DNA of 64,000 nt from CAXPZW01 sp049594615 (lineage in GTDB: Bacteria > Bacteroidota > Bacteroidia > Flavobacteriales_D > Sanyastnellaceae): positions 35,318 to 99,317 of the forward strand of contig JBMYJR010000005.1 in assembly GCA_049594615.1 (NCBI GenBank), written 5' to 3'. This document shows positions 15,675 to 23,588 of the stretch, piece after piece (positions within the stretch are counted from its first letter, which is position 1; each line of letters opens with the position of its first letter). Made by a program: the position numbers and the translations under genes. Below the pieces are notes generated by a model. The model was not told where the DNA came from. It ran no database searches and was given only the letters and a program-made list of their open reading frames with translations.

Positions 15675-18302
15675 TCAATTGAGCGAGGCCAGTTTTTCTT
15701 CCAGCAGTTTGATCTTCACCTCGGCGTCTTCTTGCTTTTTGCGTTCGCTGGCCACCACTTGTTCGGGTGCGTTGTTCACGAAGCGCTCGTTCGAGAGCTT
15801 CTTGCTCACCGACTGCAAAAAGCCTTTGGTGTAGTCGAGTTCCTTTTGGAGTTTGTCGCGCTCGGCGTCGAGGTCCACGTGATCACCAAAGGGAATGAAG
15901 AATTCATTGCGGCCCACCATGAAGCTGAAGGCCTGGTCGGGCTTTGCGTCCACGCGTTCTTGGCTGGACACGTTGCCAAGTTTGGCCACCACCGCGTCGA
16001 GCATGTCTTGCCCGGCGTCGTTGACCTTCACCAATAGCTCCACGGCGTCTTTCTGAGGCAGGTTGTTGCTCTTGCGGATGTTGCGGATGCCGGCCACCAC
16101 TTCCGCGGTGCGCCCGAAACGTTCCAAAAGGGCGGAGTCGCTGTGGCCCCCTTCGGGCCAGCTGGAAATGCAGAGGGCTTGCTCAGGCGTGCGCTTCTGC
16201 ATGCGTTGCCAAATCTCCTCGCTGAGGAAAGGCATGAACGGGTGCAGCAAACGCAGTACCTCACCCAAGAAGCCTTCGGTGGCCTCCAAGGTTTTGCGGT
16301 CAATGGGCGAACCGTAGGCGGGCTTAACCAACTCGAGGTACCACGAGCAGAAGTCGTCCCAAATCAGTTTGTAGGTGCTCATCAGCGCCTCGCTCAATCG
16401 GAAGCGGTCAAAGCTGTGGTCGATTTCGGCCAACACGCCGTTGAGTCGCGCTTCAAACCATTGGATGGCGGTTGCGGCAGCTTCGGGCTGTGGGGCGTCG
16501 TCGCTGACTTCCCAGCCGCGTACCAGGCGGAAGGCGTTCCAAATCTTGTTGGAGAAGTTGCGGCCCTGCTCGCACAGTTTCGGGTCGAAGGGCAGGTCGT
16601 TGCCGGCCGGTGCGGTCAACAGCAAACCGGCGCGCACGCCGTCTGCGCCGTACTCGGCAATGAGCTCCAACGGATCGGGGCTGTTGCCGAGCGACTTGCT
16701 CATTTTACGGCCTTGCTTGTCGCGCACGATGCCGGTGAAATACACGTTGGAGAAGCATTTCTCATCGCGGTAGTACTTGCCGGCCATAATCATGCGGGCC
16801 ACCCAAAAGAAAATGATGTCCGGTCCGGTCACCAAATCTGAAGTCGGGTAGTAGTAGTCCACCTCTTCGGGCTTGTAGAGGCCATCAAACACGCTGATGG
16901 GCCACAGCCATGAGCTGAACCAGGTGTCCATGACGTCCTCGTCTTGCTTGAGGTCAGCCAGGGTCAGGTTGCCATTGCCGGTGATTTCACGTGCCTTGTC
17001 GAGTGCGGCATTTTCGTCTGTAGCCACCACAAATTGGCCTTCCTCCTCGCCGTAGTACCAGGCGGGGATGCGGTGGCCCCACCAGAGTTGGCGGCTGATG
17101 CACCAGTCCTTGATGCCAGTCATCCAGTGGCGGTAGGTATTGACGAATTTCTCGGGGTGAAATTGGATGTCGCCTCCTTCCACCAAGTCGAGCGCCGGCT
17201 TGGCCAACGAGCCCATACTCACCCACCATTGTTGCGAGAGGCGCGGTTCGATCACCGCATCGGTGCGCTCGCTGAAGCCCACCTTGTTGGTGTGGTCTTC
17301 GGTTTTGATCAAGTGGCCTGAAGCGTCGAGGTCGGCAGCAATTTTCTTGCGGACCTCAAAACGGTCTTCGCCGATGTAGAAGCCGGCTTCCTCGCTGAGG
17401 GTACCGTCGGCGTTGAGGATGTCGATGACTTCCAGGTCGTGCTTCACGCCCAGGTCCCAGTCGTTGACGTCGTGGGCCGGAGTCACCTTCAAACATCCAG
17501 TACCAAACTCACGGTCCACGTAATCGTCCAGGATGATGGGCACTTCACGCTCGGCCATGGGCACGATGGCGCGCTTGCCATGTAGGTGGGTGTAGCGCTC
17601 GTCTTCGGGGTGGATGCAGATCGCCGAATCGCCCAAGATGGTCTCGGGACGGGTGGTGGCGATGGTCAGCCACTCGTCTTTGGTCCCGGCCACACGGTAA
17701 CGCACATGGTACAGTTTGCCGTTGACCTCCTTGTGGATCACCTCTTCGTCCGAGAGGGCGGTTTTGGCCGCAGGGTCCCAGTTGATCATGCGCTTGCCGC
17801 GGTAGATCAAGCCGTCTTCATACAGCTTTACAAAGGTGTCGATCACCGAGCGGTAGTACTCGGGATCCATGGTGAAGCGGGTGCGGTCCCAATCGCAGCT
17901 CGCACCGAGTTTCTTGAGTTGCTCGAGGATGATACCGCCGAATTCGTCTTTCCAGGCGTAGGCGTGGCTCAGGAACTCATCGCGGCTCAGATCGGATTTC
18001 TTGATGCCCTTTTCACGCAGGCGGCGGACCACTTTGGCCTCGGTGGCAATCGAGGCGTGGTCGGTGCCCGGCACCCAGCACGCGTTGAATCCGCGCATGC
18101 GGGCACGGCGCACCAAAACGTCTTGGATGGTGTTGTTGAGCATGTGCCCCATGTGGAGCACGCCGGTCACGTTGGGCGGTGGAATCACCACGGTGTACGG
18201 CGGGCGCTCGTCGGGTTCGGAGTGGAAGTAGCCGTTGTCCATCCAGTACTTGTACCAGTGGTCCTCGGTTTCGGCGGGGTTGTATTTGCTGGGAATTTCC
18301 AT
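15675..18302 (-). CDS. valS: Valyl-tRNA synthetase
   Basis: An 875-residue class I aminoacyl-tRNA synthetase. The HIGH-type motif appears in PPPNVTGVLHMGHMLNNT and the KMSKS motif in GRKMSKSLGNSPDP. The CP1 editing domain lies between them (ATTRPETILGDSAI). The C-terminus carries the valyl-specific coiled coil (LDAERDKLQKELDYTKGFL ... EVKIKLLEEKLASL). It charges tRNA-Val and edits mis-charged Thr. It is the first gene of the minus-strand valS-ppk1-ppx run. A TACCTTTG -7 element lies upstream. Confidence 0.97.
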   Translation of the reverse strand: MEIPSKYNPAETEDHWYKYWMDNGYFHSEPDERPPYTVVIPPPNVTGVLHMGHMLNNTIQDVLVRRARMRGFNACWVPGTDHASIATEAKVVRRLREKGIKKSDLSRDEFLSHAYAWKDEFGGIILEQLKKLGASCDWDRTRFTMDPEYYRSVIDTFVKLYEDGLIYRGKRMINWDPAAKTALSDEEVIHKEVNGKLYHVRYRVAGTKDEWLTIATTRPETILGDSAICIHPEDERYTHLHGKRAIVPMAEREVPIILDDYVDREFGTGCLKVTPAHDVNDWDLGVKHDLEVIDILNADGTLSEEAGFYIGEDRFEVRKKIAADLDASGHLIKTEDHTNKVGFSERTDAVIEPRLSQQWWVSMGSLAKPALDLVEGGDIQFHPEKFVNTYRHWMTGIKDWCISRQLWWGHRIPAWYYGEEEGQFVVATDENAALDKAREITGNGNLTLADLKQDEDVMDTWFSSWLWPISVFDGLYKPEEVDYYYPTSDLVTGPDIIFFWVARMIMAGKYYRDEKCFSNVYFTGIVRDKQGRKMSKSLGNSPDPLELIAEYGADGVRAGLLLTAPAGNDLPFDPKLCEQGRNFSNKIWNAFRLVRGWEVSDDAPQPEAAATAIQWFEARLNGVLAEIDHSFDRFRLSEALMSTYKLIWDDFCSWYLELVKPAYGSPIDRKTLEATEGFLGEVLRLLHPFMPFLSEEIWQRMQKRTPEQALCISSWPEGGHSDSALLERFGRTAEVVAGIRNIRKSNNLPQKDAVELLVKVNDAGQDMLDAVVAKLGNVSSQERVDAKPDQAFSFMVGRNEFFIPFGDHVDLDAERDKLQKELDYTKGFLQSVSKKLSNERFVNNAPEQVVASERKKQEDAEVKIKLLEEKLASLN

Positions 18303-18329
18303 GCGGAAATGCGGTTTCGATCAAACCGG

Positions 18330-18337
18330 CAAAGGTA
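18330..18337 (-). promoter_or_regulatory. -7 element for valS operon
   Basis: On the minus strand TACCTTTG matches TANNTTTG exactly, 27 nt before the valS ATG. The -33 region has no clear TTTG at the right spacing, so the call rests on the -7 element only. Confidence 0.5.
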
Positions 18338-18513
18338 ACAAATGCATCAGGCTAGAACGGGGGTGAAAACCTGGAATTCTCGGGGTACCCAAAAAACACC
18401 TACCCCCGTTTTTGATCAGTAGTGGCGCGGGTTTCAAGTTTGTTAACAAGCAAAACCGCAGCGTTAGTCGTCCTACAAGTGTCATCCAGACAGAACAGCA
18501 AAAACACACCGTC

Positions 18514-18873
18514 ATGAACCTCAAATCATTCTTTACCGCCGTCCTGCTCGCTGCAGGTACCCTTTCTTTAAGTGCCACCGCTCCAGCTAGCGCTGCTGCC
18601 AAAGGCACCCTTACCTCACCCGACAGCATCCGTTCCCAAGTGCTCGAGCAACTGGAAGATGCCGACATCTGCACCAAACAGTGGATGGACACCCAAGCCC
18701 GCATCCACTTCTCGGTGAACGAGCTGGGCGAAATCGAAGTGATCGACGTGGAAACCGCAGACACCAACCTCAAAAACTGCATCATGCGCAAGCTCAACAC
18801 CGCCCAATTGGCCATCCCGCGTCAAGGACAGGTACAGAGCTACAGCATCAAGGTGAACTTCCGCGTGGTGTAA
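18514..18873 (+). CDS. Secreted protein with TonB-C-like domain
   Basis: About 119 residues from the ATG at 18514, which begins a signal peptide (MNLKSFFTAVLLAAGTLSLS). The mature part (ICTKQWMDTQARIHFSVNE, then GEIEVIDVETADTNLKNCIM and YSIKVNFRVV) resembles the alpha/beta fold of the TonB C-terminal domain. In TonB that domain binds outer-membrane receptors. This one lacks a membrane-spanning energy-transducing N-terminus, so it is not a functional TonB by itself. A terminator follows at 18917-18950. Confidence 0.65.
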   Translation: MNLKSFFTAVLLAAGTLSLSATAPASAAAKGTLTSPDSIRSQVLEQLEDADICTKQWMDTQARIHFSVNELGEIEVIDVETADTNLKNCIMRKLNTAQLAIPRQGQVQSYSIKVNFRVV

Positions 18874-19282
18874 CGCCGCACACTGCCTGAACAGCAACCC
18901 TGTCCAAAGGGACATGAACCTCCGGCCTGGTTGGACCGGAGGTTTTTTTTGCCTAAACCTCCCACAAACCCAGTGCTGTGTGTGTGCTCTGGGCGCCTAC
19001 GGCTGACGTCCCCTTGTGATCCTGATTGTAGGCATCACACCCTGCGTGAGGTCTTTTTAATCAACACGATGCACCTGCTCAGGCAGGTGCCCGCCTCCCG
19101 CCGCACCTCTGCTCCTACCCGACCGCAACGTGGCCCATCGGACTACAACCACGACGAGGACTTACAAGGATTTGTGAATTCCGGCAAGGGCTTGTTAAGC
19201 CTTTTAATCCTTGGTTAAATCGGGAACCGAGGCTGCGCTGTGCGGGTATGTTCGTGATGTAAACCACAACACAATTACATCC
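18874..19282. other. Gene-free stretch before DUF1573 cluster
   Basis: About 400 bp with no credible ORF. It holds the terminator of the upstream gene and, at 19071-19090, an 8-bp inverted repeat GCACCTGC / GCAGGTGC with loop TCAG. I saw no TANNTTTG element close to the next start codon at 19283. Confidence 0.4.
18917..18950 (+). terminator. Terminator after TonB-C-like gene
   Basis: Stem AACCTCCGG / CCGGAGGTT with a 10-nt loop, followed by eight T. Confidence 0.88.
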
Positions 19283-19663
19283 ATGAAACACCTAATGACA
19301 TTGGCCGCCGTGTTGGCCACCCTGCTCGCCACCGCACAAACCCCGGTGAATGTTCCCCAAGCTTCGTTTGAAGCCGAAGTGTTTGACTTTGGCACCATCG
19401 ACAAAGGCGCCAACGGCGTGCATACCTTTGTACTGACCAACACCGGCGACAACGCCTTGGTGATCTCCAAATGCGAGAAAACGTGCGGGTGCACCATTCC
19501 CAAATGCAACCCCGCACCCATCGCACCGGGCAAATCCAGCCAAGTGGTGGTGACCTACGACACCGAGCGCCTCGGGCCGTTCAACAAGACCGTCAAGGTG
19601 CATACCAACGATCCGGACCGTCCAGTGATCCACCTGCGCATCAAAGGAACCGTGGCTGCGTAA
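19283..19663 (+). CDS. DUF1573 protein, copy 1
   Basis: About 126 residues from the ATG at 19283. A signal peptide (to ...LLATAQ) precedes a DUF1573 (ASPM/SPD-2/Hydin-like Ig) domain: FDFGTIDKGANGVHTFVLTN, then the Cys-rich CEKTCGCTIPKC and a final IHLRIKGTV strand. The Cys pattern C-x3-CGC-x4-C is kept in copy 2. These domains are common in secreted Bacteroidota proteins, and their function is unknown. It is the first of three related genes in a row on this strand. Confidence 0.82.
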   Translation: MKHLMTLAAVLATLLATAQTPVNVPQASFEAEVFDFGTIDKGANGVHTFVLTNTGDNALVISKCEKTCGCTIPKCNPAPIAPGKSSQVVVTYDTERLGPFNKTVKVHTNDPDRPVIHLRIKGTVAA

Positions 19664-19757
19664 CCCCGCCACTGACAAGGGCTGTAGGGCAATTCTGCAA
19701 CCACAGAATGCGCTGTTATTTTTGTGTTAAAGCAGGTCTTGTCCCGCAGCTTGGCTC

Positions 19758-19765
19758 TACATTTG
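19758..19765 (+). promoter_or_regulatory. -7 element before DUF1573 copy 2
   Basis: TACATTTG is an exact -7 match 29 nt before the ATG at 19795. A second exact match, TATTTTTG, lies at 19717-19724 with TCTG 19 bp upstream of it. Either could serve, so copy 2 need not depend on the promoter of copy 1. Confidence 0.5.
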
Positions 19766-19794
19766 TTTCACCGATATTCGAGAAATTCAGGACA

Positions 19795-20253
19795 ATGAAA
19801 AAAGCAATCCTTTCAGTAGTATTTGTAGTGGGCGCGGCTCTGGCCATGGTAGCTCAGCAAAAAGAGATTTTTAACGGCCCAGCCATCCAAGTTGACAAGG
19901 AAGTGCACGATTACGGCACCATCCAGAAGAACGCCGACGGCGCCTGCGAGTTCATCGTAACCAACGTGGGTACTGAGCCGCTGGTGATTGAGAAGTGTAA
20001 AGGTTCTTGCGGTTGCACGGTTCCTAAGTGCGACAAAGCTCCTGTACTCCCAGGGGCCACTTCAACCATCACCGTGAAGTACGACACCAAGCGTGTTGGC
20101 CCGATCAACAAGTCGGTGACCATCACCTCAAATGCCACAAACGAGCCCACCAAGATGATCCGCATCAAGGGCCGCGTTGAAGGCGAGACCGGTACCAACG
20201 GTTCTCCCGTGAAGGCGCCCGCCGCCGGCGCGCCTACCAACGGCAAGAAGTAA
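19795..20253 (+). CDS. DUF1573 protein, copy 2
   Basis: About 152 residues from the ATG at 19795. The frame extends upstream but only this start gives a signal peptide (MKKAILSVVFVVGAALAMVA). The domain matches copy 1 closely: HDYGTIQKNADGACEFIVTN, CKGSCGCTVPKC, VKYDTKRVGPINKSVTI and MIRIKGRV. A low-complexity Ala/Pro/Gly tail ends in NGKK. Its own promoter candidates and a terminator at 20280-20309 suggest an independent transcript. Function unknown. Confidence 0.82.
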   Translation: MKKAILSVVFVVGAALAMVAQQKEIFNGPAIQVDKEVHDYGTIQKNADGACEFIVTNVGTEPLVIEKCKGSCGCTVPKCDKAPVLPGATSTITVKYDTKRVGPINKSVTITSNATNEPTKMIRIKGRVEGETGTNGSPVKAPAAGAPTNGKK

Positions 20254-20279
20254 AACTTTCGTCGCGCAGCGACGTATCA

Positions 20280-20309
20280 AAGGGGTCCAAACTACTTGGG
20301 CCCCTTTTT
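20280..20309 (+). terminator. Terminator after DUF1573 copy 2
   Basis: Stem AAGGGGTCCAA / TTGGGCCCCTT (one G-T pair) with a 5-nt loop and five T. A small extra hairpin GTCGC-GCA-GCGAC lies just upstream at 20261-20273. Confidence 0.85.
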
Positions 20310-20341
20310 GTTATCCTGTCATTACAACGCACTGAAAAACG

Positions 20342-20728
20342 ATGAGACTGCTTCTGACCGCTCTCAATCTCGTACTTGCCGCTGTGCTCTCAGCACAAAC
20401 AACTACCGCCAAGTTCGATACCAAAATGATCAAGCGTGATCCGGTGGAAGAAGGCACCCCCCAAGGGTACCGCTACGGGGTGACCAACACCGGCGATGTG
20501 CCGCTGTACTTCGACGCTGCAGACGTGGCCTGCGAATGCTACGAAGTGACCCTCCCCCTGCCCCTGATGCCGGGCGAATCCGGCGCCATCATTGTGGTCT
20601 TCAACACCGAAGACATGGTGGGTTTCCACCGTGGAAAGGTCGTGGTGTATGGCAATGTCAAAAAGCCTGTTTCCCTGCAATTCCAAGTGCAGGTATTTGA
20701 AGAAGGTGCCGATACCGGCGGCGGCTGA
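20342..20728 (+). CDS. Diverged DUF1573-like protein, copy 3
   Basis: A 128-residue secreted protein with a signal peptide (MRLLLTALNLVLAAVLSAQ). The fold seems to match the two upstream DUF1573 proteins: YGVTNTGDVPLYFDAADVAC, then CECYEVTLPLPLMPGESGAI and a final VSLQFQVQVFE strand. The Cys cluster is reduced to AC.CEC, and the FDFGTI segment is missing. It sits 88 bp after copy 2 beyond a terminator, and 44 bp before the SIMPL-like gene. Family assignment is by pattern and spacing; function unknown. Confidence 0.68.
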   Translation: MRLLLTALNLVLAAVLSAQTTTAKFDTKMIKRDPVEEGTPQGYRYGVTNTGDVPLYFDAADVACECYEVTLPLPLMPGESGAIIVVFNTEDMVGFHRGKVVVYGNVKKPVSLQFQVQVFEEGADTGGG

Positions 20729-20772
20729 ACCTGATGACAGGTGGTGTGTACAGAGGTGCAAATCTGTACACC

Positions 20773-21765
20773 ATGAAACACCTGTTTTCCCTCTTTGTCA
20801 TTGCCCTTCCCTCCATAGGAACTGCCCAGGTTTCGGGCAACTACATGTTCAACAACTCCAACCGTTGGAACAATGTGGCTGCACAAATCCAGGCTGCGCC
20901 CCAGCAGCACTTTGACCAACACCACATGCAGGTGTCGACCAAGGCGCTGTTCAACGCCAAGGCCACCAGCTACCTGGCCATTTTCCATGTGACCCAAGTG
21001 GGCCCCACTGCGCGTGGGGTAGACTCACTTATGCAAGCACGCATCGACGGCTTCAAGGCCGAAATCGCCCAGGTTGGCGTGACCGATCACGATGTGTATG
21101 TGGACATGCTCAACCTGGTCCCCGTCTTTGAAGTAGAGAAGGTGGGACGCGTCTTCAGCAAGCGGTACAATGAGGTACCTGCGGGGTTTGAGATGCAAAA
21201 GAACATCCACGTGCGCTTCACAGATGCCGAGGTCCTGGACCGCCTGGTAACCGCTGCCGCATTCGAAGAAATCTACGACCTGGTCAAGGTGGAATACTTC
21301 ATCGACAACCTCGCAGAAATTTATGCTGAGCTCCGCTCGCAAGCCACCGAGCTATTGCAAGGACGCTTGGCCCAGTTTGATTCACTCGGCATTGCAGTGG
21401 AAGGCCAATGGCTGCTGGCCAAGGACCACAAGGCCATGTACCAACCCCAAGATCGCTACTCGAGCTACAAGGCCTTTACCAACACTTCGCTGGAAGCCTC
21501 TGTGCGCAAGGGCCAAGTCACCCAAATGAAGCGCCCCTCCACCCACTACTACGACAAGCTCAGTTACGCTGATTTTGACCTGATTGCCAATCCGGAAATC
21601 CTGGAGCCTGTGGTGCAGCTCACCTACCAACTGGACCTACAAATCGAACTCCGGCGCCCCGAGCCCAAGCCAGAGGCCGAACCCCAAGTGCGCATCGAAA
21701 CCCAAACCCGATACTTCCTGTTGGACCAAGCCGGCGACATCAAACCCCTTGAACTGCATGACTGA
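20773..21765 (+). CDS. Secreted SIMPL (DUF541)-like protein
   Basis: About 330 residues from the ATG at 20773, with a signal peptide (MKHLFSLFVIALPSIGTAQ). The middle part has the SIMPL layout: an early strand (ATSYLAIFHVTQVG), a helix with SLMQARIDGFKAEIAQVGVT, DVYVDMLNLVPVFEVE, and a later helix ending in LQGRLAQFDSLGI. SIMPL proteins are periplasmic or secreted with little known about their role. A C-terminal Pro/Glu linker follows. It is 44 bp after DUF1573 copy 3 and may share its mRNA. Moderate confidence in the family, low in function. Confidence 0.55.
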   Translation: MKHLFSLFVIALPSIGTAQVSGNYMFNNSNRWNNVAAQIQAAPQQHFDQHHMQVSTKALFNAKATSYLAIFHVTQVGPTARGVDSLMQARIDGFKAEIAQVGVTDHDVYVDMLNLVPVFEVEKVGRVFSKRYNEVPAGFEMQKNIHVRFTDAEVLDRLVTAAAFEEIYDLVKVEYFIDNLAEIYAELRSQATELLQGRLAQFDSLGIAVEGQWLLAKDHKAMYQPQDRYSSYKAFTNTSLEASVRKGQVTQMKRPSTHYYDKLSYADFDLIANPEILEPVVQLTYQLDLQIELRRPEPKPEAEPQVRIETQTRYFLLDQAGDIKPLELHD

Positions 21766-21786
21766 CCCCGCAGTTTTACCCAACAA

Positions 21787-21816
21787 AAAAAGGGCAGCCA
21801 ACCGGCTGCCCTTTTT
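21787..21816. terminator. Bidirectional terminator between convergent genes
   Basis: Stem AAAAAGGGCAGCC / GGCTGCCCTTTTT with loop AACC. It has T-runs on both strands, so it can serve the SIMPL-like gene (+) and the esterase-like gene (-). Confidence 0.92.
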
Positions 21817-21834
21817 CTATGATGATGGAAGGAA

Positions 21835-23544
21835 TTACTTCACGATCAGACGCTCGGTACGGCTGGCCTCACCCGCGCGCAGGGTCACAGTGTATACACC
21901 GGCCTGAACGCCTTGGAGGTTGAGTACCACTTCGCGTTGGTTAACAGTAGCATCCACAGACACCAGTTGACCTACAGCGTTGCGCACTTCCACGCGCTCC
22001 ACGTTTTGCGATGCACGCAGGCGTGCTTGACCGCTGGTGGGGTTCGGGAAGATGGTGAAATCAATTTGATCCGAACCGCTCAGGTAATCCTCGTTGATAT
22101 CAACAGAGGTACAGAGATTTTCGGGCAAGTCGAGCACACACATTACGCGTGGCAAGATGTAACCGTTGATTGAATCCAAGTAGGCCAAGCCTTTCTCAGG
22201 AGACATGTCTGGGTTTGAAGCGAGTGATGCCAAGTGGGCGGTAGCGCCGCTTACGGGATCGATCACAGTGCTGGGGATAGGTCCTTCTGGATCCCACCAC
22301 TCCCATGGAGCAGACTCGTTTTGGAGGAAGCCATACAGCGGACGGATCAGTGGGAGCAAGCCCTCTGGGGTATCGTTTACAGTGATGGTCTGGGCGTTCG
22401 AGCCTTCCCATGAAGTGCCGTACAGGGCACGTGCTGCGTCGGTGTAGGGATCGCCGTCAGGCAGGTCCGCAAACACGTCGTTGTTGCCCAAGTCGTTGGC
22501 CTTTTGGATGAAGGTATTTGAACCGTGTACATCCACCACCTCTTCACCGGTGGTACCTACGATAACAGTTCCGAAGGTGAACGGCGCAAAGTCATCTCGT
22601 ACTGCGTGGATAGCCACTTGTGGGATGTCACCCGCTTCCAACCACGACTCATCGGCCATGGCGCCACCGGCGTTGATCGACATGTGCACGTCAGCGCTCA
22701 CGCCGTTGTCACGGTAGAGGTTGAGCGAGTTGGGGAAGCCGAAGCCATCCACAGTACCTACCAGCAAGGTATCTACATACGATACGTCTGGCTCAAAGGG
22801 GTTGGGTATGAACTTGTCAAGGAAGAGCTCCTCAGCAGGGTTGTCCAGGGTGCCGTATGAGGTGGCCACATAACCACCTGAACCTTGACCGTAGATCACC
22901 ATGCGCGACTCATCGATCGCCCACGTGTTCGTGTCACCGGCATCAGCACGCAGGTAGCGCACGCCCATTTTCACATCCTGGATGGCACGGTAAACGGCAT
23001 TGAGCAGGGTACCGCGGCGCTCTTGTACGGATTCAGCGAGTGGGTTCCAGCCCAGACGGTAGTCCATCGATACCGCTACATAACCGCGCTTGGCCCACTG
23101 CATGCAGAGGTTAACCGCAGCAGAGTCGGTCTTTTGACCCGTGGCCGAACCGTTGAGGGGCGGTGGCAAGAAATTACCGGTGTGTACGTACACCATGACC
23201 GGACGGGCTTCCACCTCGTCTTGTTCGGGGTCTGGGTAGTACACATCCATGCCGATGGAGGTCAACTTGACGTTGGTGCTGTCATCGAACGGATCAAAGT
23301 ACACAGAGGGGTATTCGCCGCCTACGTCCGCAATGGCGCTCAAGGTACCCAGGTCGATCGCAGTCTGGGGATCCTCGCCGTCGAGGTTTGAAAGTAGGAA
23401 GTCAATGTTTACAGCGAAGGGCACATCCGAGTCGACCATAATTTGGTCGCCGGTGAATACCTCTTCATAATAGCGTTGCGCAGCGCCGGTCAGAGCCGGG
23501 AGTACGCAACCAAGCAGGAGCAGAGAAGATAGAATTTTTCGCAT
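21835..23544 (-). CDS. T9SS-exported alpha/beta-hydrolase (esterase)-like protein
   Basis: A 569-residue secreted protein: signal peptide, esterase-like alpha/beta-hydrolase domain and a T9SS type A tail (FTIFPNPTSGQARLRA ... VYTVTLRAGE). Fold markers are VMVYVHTGNFLPPPL (in place of HGG), GYVAVSMDYRLGWNPL and IQDVKMGVRYLRADAG. The nucleophile-elbow region reads VIYGQGSGGYVA. Aligned with the usual GESAGG, the catalytic Ser position is Gly and a Ser sits one residue later, so activity is doubtful or uses a shifted nucleophile. It follows the TonB receptor gene by 44 bp and is probably co-transcribed. Confidence 0.78.
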   Translation of the reverse strand: MRKILSSLLLLGCVLPALTGAAQRYYEEVFTGDQIMVDSDVPFAVNIDFLLSNLDGEDPQTAIDLGTLSAIADVGGEYPSVYFDPFDDSTNVKLTSIGMDVYYPDPEQDEVEARPVMVYVHTGNFLPPPLNGSATGQKTDSAAVNLCMQWAKRGYVAVSMDYRLGWNPLAESVQERRGTLLNAVYRAIQDVKMGVRYLRADAGDTNTWAIDESRMVIYGQGSGGYVATSYGTLDNPAEELFLDKFIPNPFEPDVSYVDTLLVGTVDGFGFPNSLNLYRDNGVSADVHMSINAGGAMADESWLEAGDIPQVAIHAVRDDFAPFTFGTVIVGTTGEEVVDVHGSNTFIQKANDLGNNDVFADLPDGDPYTDAARALYGTSWEGSNAQTITVNDTPEGLLPLIRPLYGFLQNESAPWEWWDPEGPIPSTVIDPVSGATAHLASLASNPDMSPEKGLAYLDSINGYILPRVMCVLDLPENLCTSVDINEDYLSGSDQIDFTIFPNPTSGQARLRASQNVERVEVRNAVGQLVSVDATVNQREVVLNLQGVQAGVYTVTLRAGEASRTERLIVK

Positions 23545-23588
23545 CGGTTGGTGTTTGTGTTCGCGAAGGGGTTGATTGTTCGTTAAAG

